A model generated the notes under the pieces. It saw nothing but the letters and a program-made list of their open reading frames with translations. It did no database searches and was not told where the DNA came from. Source: a virus. From it: DNA of 24,046 nucleotides. Shown here piece by piece: positions 14,787 to 22,667 of the stretch (position 1 is its first letter; every line of letters begins with the position of its first letter). The stretch spans positions 1 through 24,046 of the IMG/VR virus record IMGVR_UViG_3300031351_000020; one strand, written 5' to 3'. A program made the position numbers and the translations under genes.

Positions 14787-16271
14787 TCAGGTACCGACGT
14801 GGAATCCGAAATCGAGATCGATGCTGATCACGTTGGCGTTGCCGGAGCATTTGAACACGAGCTTTCCGTTGAGCCGTTTCGGGTTGGCATCGTCGATGCT
14901 CATAGCGCTGTTCGCCTTCGCGAAGTCCGGATCCGAGATAATCGCGTCGTCCGCAGCCGCCTGAATGATCTTGTGGAGTGCCTCGGTACCGTCATGAGGC
15001 TTTTTCGCAGTCGGTTCCTTGACGGATTGCGTGTCCGGGACGAGGGGGGGGCCACCCTTCCATTCAACCGACCCGAACTCAAGCCCAACGTTATAAAGCA
15101 TCGTCGAAATTTTCTCGATATCGACATCGTACTTGTAGGCGGGGGGTTCCTCGCCGGTCGGATGGTAGCAGGTCACCACATCCGAAATCTCGACGTCACC
15201 GTCGACAACCTCAATCGTCGAGCATCCAGCGTCGAAAGCCGACTCGTTCTGGTTCGGGTCCCATTGGGTTGCATCCGCCGCCGGTGTGAGCCGTGGGCAT
15301 TTCAGGGCACCGTAATCGTGAGCCGGCACAGTGGCCGCCCGCTTCGCGATCCGTCGCACCTGGTCGGCCGCGATGACAATAGGCAGGTCGTTTGAACCCG
15401 GGTTTGTCAAGATGACATTCGTCCTATCCGATTTTCTGGCGTCAGTGACGTCAGTCACCGTCTCCAATGTGGCCTCGGCGCAACCGGTGTACACCCTCAG
15501 CGGCTTCCTGATCTGAGGAGTCCAGCGCCCTTCGTTGTAGGCCGCGAACTCATCCAGGATCGTGTCGTCGGTGTAATCGTTTCCGTTGACGACGTGCGAT
15601 TCCCAGACGCTGCCGATTTGGGCCAGCGCCGCCGTGATGGACGGCGTCCCGGTCCCACCTGTGATTTGGGTAGACACCGTGAGCGTGACATCCGCATCGT
15701 CAGGAGACAAAACAGCGAGATGAACACCGTTGCCGCTGGTTCCCTTCCAGCCAACCGTGAAAGCAAGCGTGGTAGTGCCGTCCGATGCAGTCCCTGGCAT
15801 CCCGACAACGCCGTTGATCGCCGCGATCGCTTTGGTAATGAACTGCGCCACCGTGTCATCTTTGACTAAGTTGATCGGCAATGATGGCCGATTATTGACC
15901 AGTACATAGTGGGTCTCGGATTTTGTGGCTGTGCCCGCTGGCGTGATTTCACCAGCTGCCGGATCTCCTGATGGCGCAGCCAACGGATAAATTGTCACCG
16001 GGATGTCACCGACACCGTCCCCGTTCGTCGGCAACAGTGATTCGACGGCCTGGTAGATCTGGCTGTCAAAGCCAAAAGCATTTCCAGCCTCGCCAGGCGA
16101 AAACACCCGTTTTTTTGTCGTGGCGTAGACCGTGCCATCTGCGCCCTGCGCAATGACCGGGATCCTCACCGGCCGGTATCGCGTCCCGGCCGCGCCAATC
16201 TGCTTGTAGCTGGTCTTGATCGCCAGCCCACGGGACCCGTGAGACTGCGGAAAAGCGGTTGATTCAACCAT
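14787..16271 (-). CDS. Tail sheath protein, Mu gpL-like, 494 aa
   Basis: The start ATG 16271 has GGAGG seven bases upstream and lies two bases after the previous stop. The N-terminus (SHGSRGLAIKTSYKQIGAAGTRYRPVRIPVIAQ in parts) and the stretch PGEAGNAFGFDSQIYQAVESLLPTNGDG at about 68-95 match Mu gpL. C-terminal parts such as CYHPTGEEPP and DVEISDVVTCYHP fit the conserved sheath core that polymerises around the tube. Mid-protein segments of beta-rich repeats (GDPAAGEITPAG, GTSGNGVHLAV) are the usual variable surface domain. This gene shows the tail is contractile. Confidence 0.92.
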   Translation of the reverse strand: MVESTAFPQSHGSRGLAIKTSYKQIGAAGTRYRPVRIPVIAQGADGTVYATTKKRVFSPGEAGNAFGFDSQIYQAVESLLPTNGDGVGDIPVTIYPLAAPSGDPAAGEITPAGTATKSETHYVLVNNRPSLPINLVKDDTVAQFITKAIAAINGVVGMPGTASDGTTTLAFTVGWKGTSGNGVHLAVLSPDDADVTLTVSTQITGGTGTPSITAALAQIGSVWESHVVNGNDYTDDTILDEFAAYNEGRWTPQIRKPLRVYTGCAEATLETVTDVTDARKSDRTNVILTNPGSNDLPIVIAADQVRRIAKRAATVPAHDYGALKCPRLTPAADATQWDPNQNESAFDAGCSTIEVVDGDVEISDVVTCYHPTGEEPPAYKYDVDIEKISTMLYNVGLEFGSVEWKGGPPLVPDTQSVKEPTAKKPHDGTEALHKIIQAAADDAIISDPDFAKANSAMSIDDANPKRLNGKLVFKCSGNANVISIDLDFGFHVGT

Positions 16272-16273
16272 GG

Positions 16274-16936
16274 CTATTCCTCCTCAAACTCGAGCTCGGC
16301 GATGACCATTCCATCGGGCTCGTGGTAAAATTTGATGTCGATAATTTCTAAAGTTTCCTCGTCTGGAAGCTCTGTCGTTTCGATGTGGGAGATCTCCAAG
16401 ACGAGCCGAATCGCTGACACAGACTTCACCGGCCGATCCTGGCTCCCTGGCTGAAACGAGATCACCGACCCAGGCCACCGCATCGACACCAGAGTAGGGA
16501 GGCCGAGTTGGTCATACTTGTCGGCCATCAAAATGTTTCTAACGAGCCGAAACACGCGCTGAACAGCACGTGCAGAATTTTCATCCCCGCTGGTATGTCC
16601 TTCGCCAGACTCGGCCGAGATGGCCGAAGCGTAGCAGTCGATATTGATCCGTGTCGGCTCGGCTTGGTGTTGTAGAGACCTTGTGGATTTCGATTTGTCG
16701 AATTGGCTCCCGTCGTACCAGACGTTGACCACGGGGGTATCAGACGCAGATTGTAGGATCTCCCATGGCGCCGAGCGCTCGGTGTAGACATTGAAAGTCC
16801 ATAATGTGGGGTCTTTCGCCGCAGCCGTGGCAAGGGCCTGCTGTGCAGTGCATTCCGCTGCAAGAATGGCCGCCACAGCATCACGGACGATTTCAAATCC
16901 ATCCTGCTTATCGATCAATGTCAACGCGTAGGTCAT
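16274..16936 (-). CDS. Tail terminator/completion-like protein, 220 aa
   Basis: The start ATG 16936 overlaps the upstream stop (ATGA); a longer reading would lie inside the preceding gene. The protein lies just before the sheath gene, the place of Mu gp37-type tail terminators. Residues about 65-125 (TPVVNVWYDGSQFDKSKST, then PTRINIDCYASAISAES) followed by a helical SARAVQRVFRLVRNIL (about 125-140) suit the terminator fold. The C-terminus is acidic. It probably caps the tail tube and joins it to the head neck. Family identity is suggested by context and pattern, not by a diagnostic motif. Confidence 0.6.
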   Translation of the reverse strand: MTYALTLIDKQDGFEIVRDAVAAILAAECTAQQALATAAAKDPTLWTFNVYTERSAPWEILQSASDTPVVNVWYDGSQFDKSKSTRSLQHQAEPTRINIDCYASAISAESGEGHTSGDENSARAVQRVFRLVRNILMADKYDQLGLPTLVSMRWPGSVISFQPGSQDRPVKSVSAIRLVLEISHIETTELPDEETLEIIDIKFYHEPDGMVIAELEFEEE

Positions 16937-17304
16937 GACGAGTAGCCCTCCCCGAAAAGGAGGACCATTCCCATGGTGAGATCCGGCCTGGTCTCCACTA
17001 CCTTCAACGTGTAGGATCGACCGACCGCATCGGACAGTGTGAACAACCAAGGTCGCCCGGCGCCGTTTGGGACACCCTTGATATCCTCAAACGATGCCCC
17101 AACAAGATCGGACAGCAGCACCCCCACAGAAACCTGTCTCCCCGTCACGATCTCACCGGTCCCGACGTCGATCGATTGATGAATGTCGGAACTGAAACCG
17201 ATGAAATCGACGGTCTCCTCGGATGGGGATGTGATGGTCAGCGGCTCCCCTTCCTCGGTCACGGCGTTGATCAATTCCGCCGCCGCTTCTGACATCAAGC
17301 CCAT
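16933..17304 (-). CDS. Head-tail joining protein, gpFII-like, 123 aa
   Basis: The start ATG 17304 has GAAGGGGAAG six bases upstream. The sequence is beta-rich: LTITSPSEETVDFIGFSSD (about 22-40), EIVTGRQVSVGVLLSDL (about 51-67), GRSYTLKVVETRPDLTMGMVLLF (about 94-116). In lambda, gene FII follows FI and encodes a 117-residue beta-barrel that forms the neck between portal ring and tail. The present gene has the same place and similar length. Identity beyond position and fold pattern is not proven, so the call is tentative. Confidence 0.55.
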   Translation of the reverse strand: MGLMSEAAAELINAVTEEGEPLTITSPSEETVDFIGFSSDIHQSIDVGTGEIVTGRQVSVGVLLSDLVGASFEDIKGVPNGAGRPWLFTLSDAVGRSYTLKVVETRPDLTMGMVLLFGEGYSS

Positions 17305-17307
17305 GGA

Positions 17308-17562
17308 TCACTTCCCCTTCGGCTTCTCTTTCAAGAGACATCCAATGTTGGGTTGAAGGTAGTATTTGAACACCTTCATCCCGCCGTTGAAGTCTCTCGG
17401 CCGAACCTCGGCACCTCCGAACAGGAGACCGCTCCGCGTATTCATCTCCATCCCTGGAGCGACGTACGCGACCTCTGACAATTTTTCCATTGTCGGAGTC
17501 GGCGGAGATCCCGCCCCGGCGCCAGACGATCCAGACCCGCTGTTCTTCTCACTCTTCGACAA
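17308..17562 (-). CDS. Small head protein, second gpFI-like, 84 aa
   Basis: The start is TTG 17562, five bases after AGGAGG. The first 25 residues are Gly/Ser/Pro-rich and probably disordered. The C-terminal half has GLLFGGAEVRPRDFNGGMKVF, and the PRDFNGGMK part closely parallels PQDFPGGVK in the gene just upstream, suggesting the two are paralogues. In lambda the FI C-terminus binds the capsid and has a comparable PGxAFxVSAG stretch. No catalytic motif is visible. The role is probably in DNA packaging or capsid maturation, by position. Confidence 0.5.
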   Translation of the reverse strand: MSKSEKNSGSGSSGAGAGSPPTPTMEKLSEVAYVAPGMEMNTRSGLLFGGAEVRPRDFNGGMKVFKYYLQPNIGCLLKEKPKGK

Positions 17563-17571
17563 TTTTTCCTC

Positions 17572-17862
17572 CTATCGTGTCAGCCGACCCGCAGCCAACA
17601 TGGTTTCGACAGCTTTGACCCCGCCAGGGAAATCCTGCGGGAGGAGCCCGCCTCGCCGCCTGGATTCATCGGCTGTGATTATACCGACCAGACAGCTCAC
17701 CGCCCCGGCCTTTTTTGAAATGAATACCCGTGTCTTTTCATTCACTGGCTCTGGCTCTGGCTCTGGCTCAGCAACAACGAATGTCTCAACAGACTGCCCT
17801 CCCACAGGCGGCGTTTTCTCGGCCGCCTTGCGGGAGGATTTCTTCTTTCTCCCGAGGCCCAC
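17572..17862 (-). CDS. gpFI-like head maturation protein, 96 aa
   Basis: The preferred start is GTG 17862, two bases after the capsid gene stop, with an AAGGGA site about eight bases upstream; an ATG at 17898 would overlap the capsid gene by 34 bases. The N-terminal part is strongly basic (GRKKKSSRKAAEK) then acidic-proline (EPEPEPEP at about 33-40). The C-terminal half (KTRVFISKKAGAVSCLVG, then GGLLPQDFPGGVKAVETML) resembles the C-terminus of lambda gpFI. Lambda gpFI helps terminase dock on the prohead. Its place directly after the capsid gene agrees. Similarity is weak, so the call is tentative. Confidence 0.5.
   Translation of the reverse strand: MGLGRKKKSSRKAAEKTPPVGGQSVETFVVAEPEPEPEPVNEKTRVFISKKAGAVSCLVGIITADESRRRGGLLPQDFPGGVKAVETMLAAGRLTR
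17746..17769. repeat. Hexanucleotide repeat, four TGGCTC units
   Basis: Four perfect copies of TGGCTC on the plus strand encode alternating Glu-Pro in the gpFI-like protein. Six-base units keep the frame, so copy-number change would alter only the length of the acidic linker. This is a likely site of replication slippage. Confidence 0.85.
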
Positions 17863-17864
17863 GA

Positions 17865-18971
17865 CTAGAATCCCTTCGTGGTTATACAGCCGAAGCAATC
17901 ACGAGTGATGGGGGCAAGTGCAGGCCTGGTCCCAACGCCAAAATTAAATACCTCTCGATCCGGGCTGAACCACATGTTGTAGGACAGGTCGATTAGCTTC
18001 GGCTTTGCCGCCATTCTTCCGACCATTCGCCCAACAGCCGCAGCCTCACTGTCGATTCCGAATTTATTGATTGCTCCGAAAGTGGCATCCATCCGGGGAG
18101 ATGCCTCGAGAATGAACTTGGTATCGCCGACGTAGTCGGTTTTTACGCCGGCATCGGTCTCATACCATTCATCATAGGTATACTGATCGATTCGGCGGCC
18201 GCCGCGAATCCTGAGCACCCCTTGAAAGATCGCGCCATTCCCAAGATCAGGGTAAACCCGCGATGCTTCGATATCAAGTTTGTAAATCTCCCCGGTGTAT
18301 TGTCCAGAGGCGCCGTTTTTGAATTGCGTGGTTGCCTTCATCTCGTCAAAACAAGATGAATTACAGATAGCGCGCCTAACCTTTCTCTTCCCATCCCTCT
18401 CGATGACGTCGCAAAGGTTCGCGATATCAGTGAACGGAACCGCAGTTTCTGCCGTGCTCCACGCCGTAAAAGCATTCGGAAAGTGCGTCGCCAAACATTC
18501 GAAATCCTCAGAATAGACCGTGCCGGTGCCGTCCGTTAGGGTGACCGTCCCAAGCGTGATGATCTGAGACGCTTGGATCTCGATCGCACGTTTGATCATC
18601 GCGATCATTTCGGTGATGGTTGGTGCCACCACCTCGCTGACTCGCGCCATGAACGCCGGGCTTTCATACGGGTTTTTCCCGAGAGATCGTCCAGCGACGA
18701 CCTCATCAGCGGATACCGAAAGTCCCTCTTTGTATACGGTCGGCTTGATCGTCTTGATATCAAACCCCTTCAAGCCGTTCATCCGATATCCAGTGGTAGG
18801 ATCTCGTTGTGGCAACGCAACCTTCCTAGATGTCCGGCGAATATGGAACTCTACTTTGTCCTTGTTGTGGATGCCGTTCTGCGGAACGATAAATAGGCTC
18901 GACAGAGCAAGCGGCCCTTCATCTTCCTCGACGTATGGAGCGACCAGTTGAATAGTTTCTGTAGCTGACAT
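17865..18971 (-). CDS. Major capsid protein, lambda gpE-like, 368 aa
   Basis: The start ATG 18971 follows AAGGAGG by five bases; the longer reading upstream would run into the decoration gene. The protein matches the gpE family (PF03864 type): PYVEEDEGPLALSSLFI near the N-terminus, VALPQRDPTTGYR and SADEVVAGRSLG in the first third, DGTGTVYSEDFECLATHFP, then RAICNSSCFDEMKATTQFKNG at the middle, and FGVGTRPALAPITRDCFGC at the end. HK97-fold capsid subunits of this type make the icosahedral head and bind gpD trimers. Length is close to lambda gpE (341 aa). The neighbours, gpD-like upstream and gpFI-like downstream, agree. Confidence 0.92.
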   Translation of the reverse strand: MSATETIQLVAPYVEEDEGPLALSSLFIVPQNGIHNKDKVEFHIRRTSRKVALPQRDPTTGYRMNGLKGFDIKTIKPTVYKEGLSVSADEVVAGRSLGKNPYESPAFMARVSEVVAPTITEMIAMIKRAIEIQASQIITLGTVTLTDGTGTVYSEDFECLATHFPNAFTAWSTAETAVPFTDIANLCDVIERDGKRKVRRAICNSSCFDEMKATTQFKNGASGQYTGEIYKLDIEASRVYPDLGNGAIFQGVLRIRGGRRIDQYTYDEWYETDAGVKTDYVGDTKFILEASPRMDATFGAINKFGIDSEAAAVGRMVGRMAAKPKLIDLSYNMWFSPDREVFNFGVGTRPALAPITRDCFGCITTKGF

Positions 18972-18981
18972 TTCGTCCTCC

Positions 18982-19689
18982 TTAAGAGATCTCAGATACA
19001 CTGAGATCTCTGACCGTCTGTAGCTCAATCCCAGTGTTCTTGAGGAGTTTGTCGAAAACCAACGTATCGATCGCCGTCGCATCGTCGAGCTTCGAAAGTT
19101 TGTTTTTGGCCAGTTTGCCAGATTTGATCACCCGCGTCTGGAGATCGCCGCTTGCTGCAAAAGTCAAGGCCTCCCTGAGCACAGCCACAGGCTCGTCTAG
19201 GCTGTTAGCGCCGCCGTCTGCGTATGGCTGGAGTTTTTTCGTCGAGGAGTGCCGCGCGAGCAAGGTGCCCTTCGGCCATGTCGCCGACTGCCCAGTGCCT
19301 GCCACTGGATTATCCCAGGTGAGATCGCAGGTCCCGGTACCGATCTCGATCGAGCTGTCCGGCCCGGTGACATCGGTAGTGATTTTCACCTGCCCTCCGA
19401 CAACCGCCACCCCACAACCGTCGAGCCCGTCATTCATCTGGGCCGCGACAGACGCCTCCGTTGTCGTGGCACCTGAAAACGTGACAGTCTGCTCGACGCC
19501 GTCCCACGCCTCCCCTGACCCGTCGTTGATGGTTACTTTTTCGGTCTTGCCATTCTGGTCTTCAACGGCATACGTCGTGGTATCCGTGATAGTCGCAGCC
19601 GTCCCAGTGAGGTCCGCGGTCAGTGTTTCATCCTCGTATGTGCACGGTCCGAGAACGAGATCGTCTCTTGTTTCCTTTTGAGTTTCCAT
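18982..19689 (-). CDS. Capsid decoration protein, gpD-like, with inserted beta domain, 235 aa
   Basis: The preferred start is ATG 19689, overlapping the protease stop by one base (TAATG), with GAGGTG five bases upstream; a GTG two codons earlier is possible. The C-terminal part (WPKGTLLARHSSTKKLQPYADGG at about 139-161, DEPVAVLREALTF, then LQTRVIKSGKLAKNKLSKL) matches the gpD family, which forms trimers on the capsid surface. Between N-terminal LGPCTYEDETLTADLTG and this part lies about 100 extra residues (TVTFSGATTTEASVAAQMN, GGQVKITTDVTGPDSSIEIG), a beta-rich domain common in phage surface proteins. Typical gpD is 110-130 residues, so this is roughly double. Confidence 0.75.
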   Translation of the reverse strand: METQKETRDDLVLGPCTYEDETLTADLTGTAATITDTTTYAVEDQNGKTEKVTINDGSGEAWDGVEQTVTFSGATTTEASVAAQMNDGLDGCGVAVVGGQVKITTDVTGPDSSIEIGTGTCDLTWDNPVAGTGQSATWPKGTLLARHSSTKKLQPYADGGANSLDEPVAVLREALTFAASGDLQTRVIKSGKLAKNKLSKLDDATAIDTLVFDKLLKNTGIELQTVRDLSVSEIS

Positions 19690-20036
19690 TACCACACCTC
19701 TACTCCTGGATGCGCGGCCTCATACTCGGCCTTGAGCTTGGCCTCCTTGTTCGCGTCGTCATCCGACGTCGGCATGTGGTCGAGGTCCCCTGGGGCCTCC
19801 TCCTCACGAGCCGCGATTTGAGTTTTTTTTCTTCGAAAGTTGTCGTGCTGAACAGCGTGACGACTCGAATACTCTTCACCTGCGAGGATCGCTTTGTGTG
19901 CTACAGCAACATCACCTTCGCCCTCGGTGGCCGCTAGGAGATGCGTTTCCACGCGATCGCGCTCCAACTTGGTTCCCTCGGCGACCGCCTCCCGGTACAC
20001 CTCGGGATGTTCTGATTTCAATTGGTGTAGATCCAT
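19689..20036 (-). CDS. Internal scaffold protein (Nu3-like), in-frame start within protease gene, 115 aa
   Basis: Within the protease gene, ATG 20036 follows AGGAGGG by six bases, a far better site than expected by chance inside a coding region. Translation from there gives the C-terminal 115 residues, which are charged and helical (HQLKSEHPEVYREAVAEGTK, then ERDRVETHLLAATEGEG) and end in an acidic tail, as in scaffold proteins. Lambda makes its Nu3 scaffold from an internal start in gene C in the same way. The scaffold guides capsid assembly and is then degraded. The independent start is inferred from sequence only. Confidence 0.65.
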   Translation of the reverse strand: MDLHQLKSEHPEVYREAVAEGTKLERDRVETHLLAATEGEGDVAVAHKAILAGEEYSSRHAVQHDNFRRKKTQIAAREEEAPGDLDHMPTSDDDANKEAKLKAEYEAAHPGVEVW

Positions 20037-20801
20037 TCTACTCCCTCCTATTTTCTCCGCGGTGGTCGCCGCGGGTGTTGATTCCGCCTTTTCGATTTTG
20101 TCGATCATGCCTTTTTGTAATGCGGTGCGGGCCGACATAACGGCTCCCTCGCCGTAACCCGTCACCACTTTGTCTACTGTCGTTTTTCTCCCCGCCGCGA
20201 TCTTCTCGGCGATAATCATGTAGATGTCGTCCAGCTCCTCCCGGACGACTTTTACACCCTCGTCGGTGGCGAGATCCGGCCGCTTCTTCTGGCTGGCCGT
20301 GTTCGCCACGTGTTTGATCGTCGACGAGACGATCCCGTAGGTGGCCACCCCAATACTTCCGACCATCGTAAGATCCCCCTCGGCCACGATGGACCCAGCC
20401 TGTGACCCAAGCATGTATGCCGCGCTGGTGATGTAGCCAGACGCTACCGCCTGAGTTTTCACCGGAGAGTTGGCGATGGCGTCCATGGCCTCGTCTAACC
20501 CGTCAACATATCCACCAGGGGAGTCGATCAGATAGTCGATTCGGTTGGCCTTGCGCCCGACCGCCTCGGCCGTCTGCTTGACGATGTCGCTGTAAACGGT
20601 GTATTCGTACCCGTAATAGTCCAGGTAGGCATCAGGTTCATTCAAAAGTGGACCCTTGATTTGGATCTTGGCGATACCACCCTTGGCCATCTCCATCTCG
20701 CGCAGAGCGTGCTTGACGTCAGCAAGTCTCACCACCGTTGGAAGCGCCCGAGCGCGGATCGCCTCGACTCGCTCAATTTCGGGCTGTAGCATCAACCACA
20801 T
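19689..20801 (-). CDS. S49-type head maturation protease/scaffold (lambda gpC-like), 370 aa
   Basis: The preferred start is ATG 20801, after GAGGAAAGGGAAAAAA, overlapping the portal gene by 29 bases. Residues about 42-240 form the S49/ClpP-type domain: IQIKGPLL at 47-54, YLIDSPGGYVDGLDEAMDAI at 90-109, and SGYITSAAYMLGSQAG at 121-136. Ser126 is the likely nucleophile, with a Lys near 172-173 as possible partner. GDLTMVGSIGV at 142-152 is also typical. The C-terminal 115 residues are the scaffold region. In lambda, gpC processes portal and scaffold in the prohead. The order portal-protease-gpD-gpE agrees. Confidence 0.9.
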   Translation of the reverse strand: MWLMLQPEIERVEAIRARALPTVVRLADVKHALREMEMAKGGIAKIQIKGPLLNEPDAYLDYYGYEYTVYSDIVKQTAEAVGRKANRIDYLIDSPGGYVDGLDEAMDAIANSPVKTQAVASGYITSAAYMLGSQAGSIVAEGDLTMVGSIGVATYGIVSSTIKHVANTASQKKRPDLATDEGVKVVREELDDIYMIIAEKIAAGRKTTVDKVVTGYGEGAVMSARTALQKGMIDKIEKAESTPAATTAEKIGGSRMDLHQLKSEHPEVYREAVAEGTKLERDRVETHLLAATEGEGDVAVAHKAILAGEEYSSRHAVQHDNFRRKKTQIAAREEEAPGDLDHMPTSDDDANKEAKLKAEYEAAHPGVEVW

Positions 20802-22422
20802 TTTTTTCCCTTTCCTCAAGCGCGACCAAATATCCCAAGGCCCTGGCCACCGCCGGCGCGCCAAATTCCTTCTCGGCTCGCAAAATCGGCAGTATCGCTT
20901 CCAACTTCAGCTCGTTTTCTTTCCTGAGCTGGCGAACGTTTTTGTAAAAATCGGAGCCGTTGATTTCCCGAGCGGCCCTTTGATTCGTGGTCCACCCCTC
21001 GTCCACAGCGGACTTGAAGCCATTGGCCCGCTTCACCGGATCGGTCGAGGGCTTAACGGTCCCAGTCCACTCGGTCAGGATCCAAGCGCGCTGGATGTCG
21101 TACTTTGTGGCGTCGGCGACGGCCTCCAAAAACCCAACCGCCTCGATCTTCCCCAGGAGCACCTCGGACAAAAACCAGTCCTCGTAGACGTGGTTGTTAT
21201 TCTCTTCGCCGAGACGGCATCGCTCCCGCTTCGTGACGACCTCCCACTCGTTATTAGCCGCCTGGCTCGCCGAGTAGTTTTTGTTGAACGACAGCAGAAG
21301 TACCTCGGGGGGGATCTCGAGGGCCCAGGCCAGCCCCACCATGATCGCCGCCTCGAACGGACCGAAATTTACGTCAGCACCGCTGATCGCATACGAAACC
21401 GGCTCTTCGCCCTCTTGGAGCCGCTCCATGAAAAATCCAGGAAGCACCTCGACCATTTTCACTGGATTCGCCGTGCCCGAGTTTTCACTGGCAGTTACAT
21501 CTTTTTTGCGCTGGGCACCACCCTGGAGAGGCAAGGACCCAGTCTTCCCGGAATTTTTGATGTAGCCGACGATTAGCGAGTTGACGTATGCCTTGCGCTG
21601 CGCGCTGTCACGGTATCGGTCGATCTCGGACAGTGGCTGGATCGCGATGGAGAGCAGCGGTTCACCGCGGATACCATCCTCGCGCTTGTCGTATCCGTAT
21701 ACAAGCCAAGCTTGGAGCCGCCCGGTTTTCAGACCGTTGGCGGGGATGTACTCATATTCAAAAAGGTGCTCAGCGTCAGTAGCTGGTTTCTGTACGTAGA
21801 AGCCGAGGTGGGCGCCGTTGCCGTCCAGGTGGACACCGTCGACGATCTTTCTGCTGGTGTCGTCAATCGGTGGGGATTGTACCCGATTTCCGGAGATGAT
21901 CTGCACCCGCGGAAGATGCGTGACCGGATCCTGGCGCAGCACGACGAGACAATCACCGTCGATCAGCGCCTCCCGGTAGATGTCCCGCTGGAGTGCCCCG
22001 AACGTACGGCGCTTTTTGATGTCGCACAGCCCAGGGGATTTGGACCATAGCGCGAACCGGTTACCGATGACCTCGGACCACTCTTGGAGCGAATCCTCTG
22101 AAAGTCCCAGCGTCCCCTCATCGGGGGACGGGACAACCTCGAGCCCGGACCCGACGATCGCCGTCACGAGTCTTCGAATAATGCCGCGGGCGTATGAGTT
22201 GATCCGAAACAGGCGGGCTGAACGATTGCGCAATGTCCAGTAGTCGAGCTCGTCGAGCTCGTCGAGCATCCAGGACACGCCACCATAGAATTTGGTCCCA
22301 TCGTAGGGACCCATCGGGGAGGAGTATTCTGTTTCTTGTGCGACCGCCGGCGCCGGCGACGACTCGGGCCACGTCCAATCATCCTCTGGCTCGGTCACTG
22401 TTTTTTGAAATGGCCAGCCCAT
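20773..22422 (-). CDS. Portal protein, lambda gpB-like, 549 aa
   Basis: The start ATG 22422 shares its A with the stop of the gpW-like gene (TGATG); a reading from 22467 would lie inside that gene. Signature parts of the lambda-type portal family (PF05136) include LDELDYWTLRNRSARLFRIN, ARGIIRRLVTAIVGSGLEVVP, RDIYREALIDGDCLVVLRQDP, QIISGNRVQSP and, further on, NFGPFEAAIMVGLAWALEIPPEVLLLSFNKNYSASQAA in parts. This protein forms the dodecameric ring at the vertex for DNA entry and exit. Length is close to lambda gpB (533 aa). No sign of truncation. Confidence 0.93.
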   Translation of the reverse strand: MGWPFQKTVTEPEDDWTWPESSPAPAVAQETEYSSPMGPYDGTKFYGGVSWMLDELDELDYWTLRNRSARLFRINSYARGIIRRLVTAIVGSGLEVVPSPDEGTLGLSEDSLQEWSEVIGNRFALWSKSPGLCDIKKRRTFGALQRDIYREALIDGDCLVVLRQDPVTHLPRVQIISGNRVQSPPIDDTSRKIVDGVHLDGNGAHLGFYVQKPATDAEHLFEYEYIPANGLKTGRLQAWLVYGYDKREDGIRGEPLLSIAIQPLSEIDRYRDSAQRKAYVNSLIVGYIKNSGKTGSLPLQGGAQRKKDVTASENSGTANPVKMVEVLPGFFMERLQEGEEPVSYAISGADVNFGPFEAAIMVGLAWALEIPPEVLLLSFNKNYSASQAANNEWEVVTKRERCRLGEENNNHVYEDWFLSEVLLGKIEAVGFLEAVADATKYDIQRAWILTEWTGTVKPSTDPVKRANGFKSAVDEGWTTNQRAAREINGSDFYKNVRQLRKENELKLEAILPILRAEKEFGAPAVARALGYLVALEEREKNVVDATARN

Positions 22423-22667
22423 CAGCACACATTCACGGCGACGCCACCATTCAGGCGCATCTCCCAAAATTCAAGTTGAGCATATGCCCAATCTAGTTGA
22501 CTTTTCAGTGTGGTTAAATCATTACGAGTTACGGATAGTTGCGTCTGTCCCGTGTTGACAGAAAATGACCTTTTATTGCCCACAGTCAGGGAGGAAATCG
22601 CCGATTCGAATGACTCAATCAGGGTTTGAAAATAGGAAATCCGCGCTGCGATGAATGTGGAATCCAT
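22422..22667 (-). CDS. gpW-like head completion protein, 81 aa
   Basis: The start ATG 22667 lies about a dozen bases after AAAGGTG. The protein has a helical N-terminus (MDSTFIAARISYFQTLIESF), a short hairpin region (KRSFSVNTGQTQLSVTRND), and a second helix (LTTLKSQLDWAYAQLEFWEMRL). This helix-hairpin-helix layout and the place between terminase and portal are those of lambda gpW and DUF6148-type proteins, which close the portal after packaging. Its first 12 residues are identical to those of the chimeric terminase ORF upstream, because they lie inside the duplicated segment. Confidence 0.75.
   Translation of the reverse strand: MDSTFIAARISYFQTLIESFESAISSLTVGNKRSFSVNTGQTQLSVTRNDLTTLKSQLDWAYAQLEFWEMRLNGGVAVNVC

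Noticed and set aside
20656-21576. Plus-strand ORF of 306 codons opposite protease and portal
   Set aside because: Both opposite genes have clear family signatures and the plus-strand product has low-complexity shadow composition, so it is not a gene.
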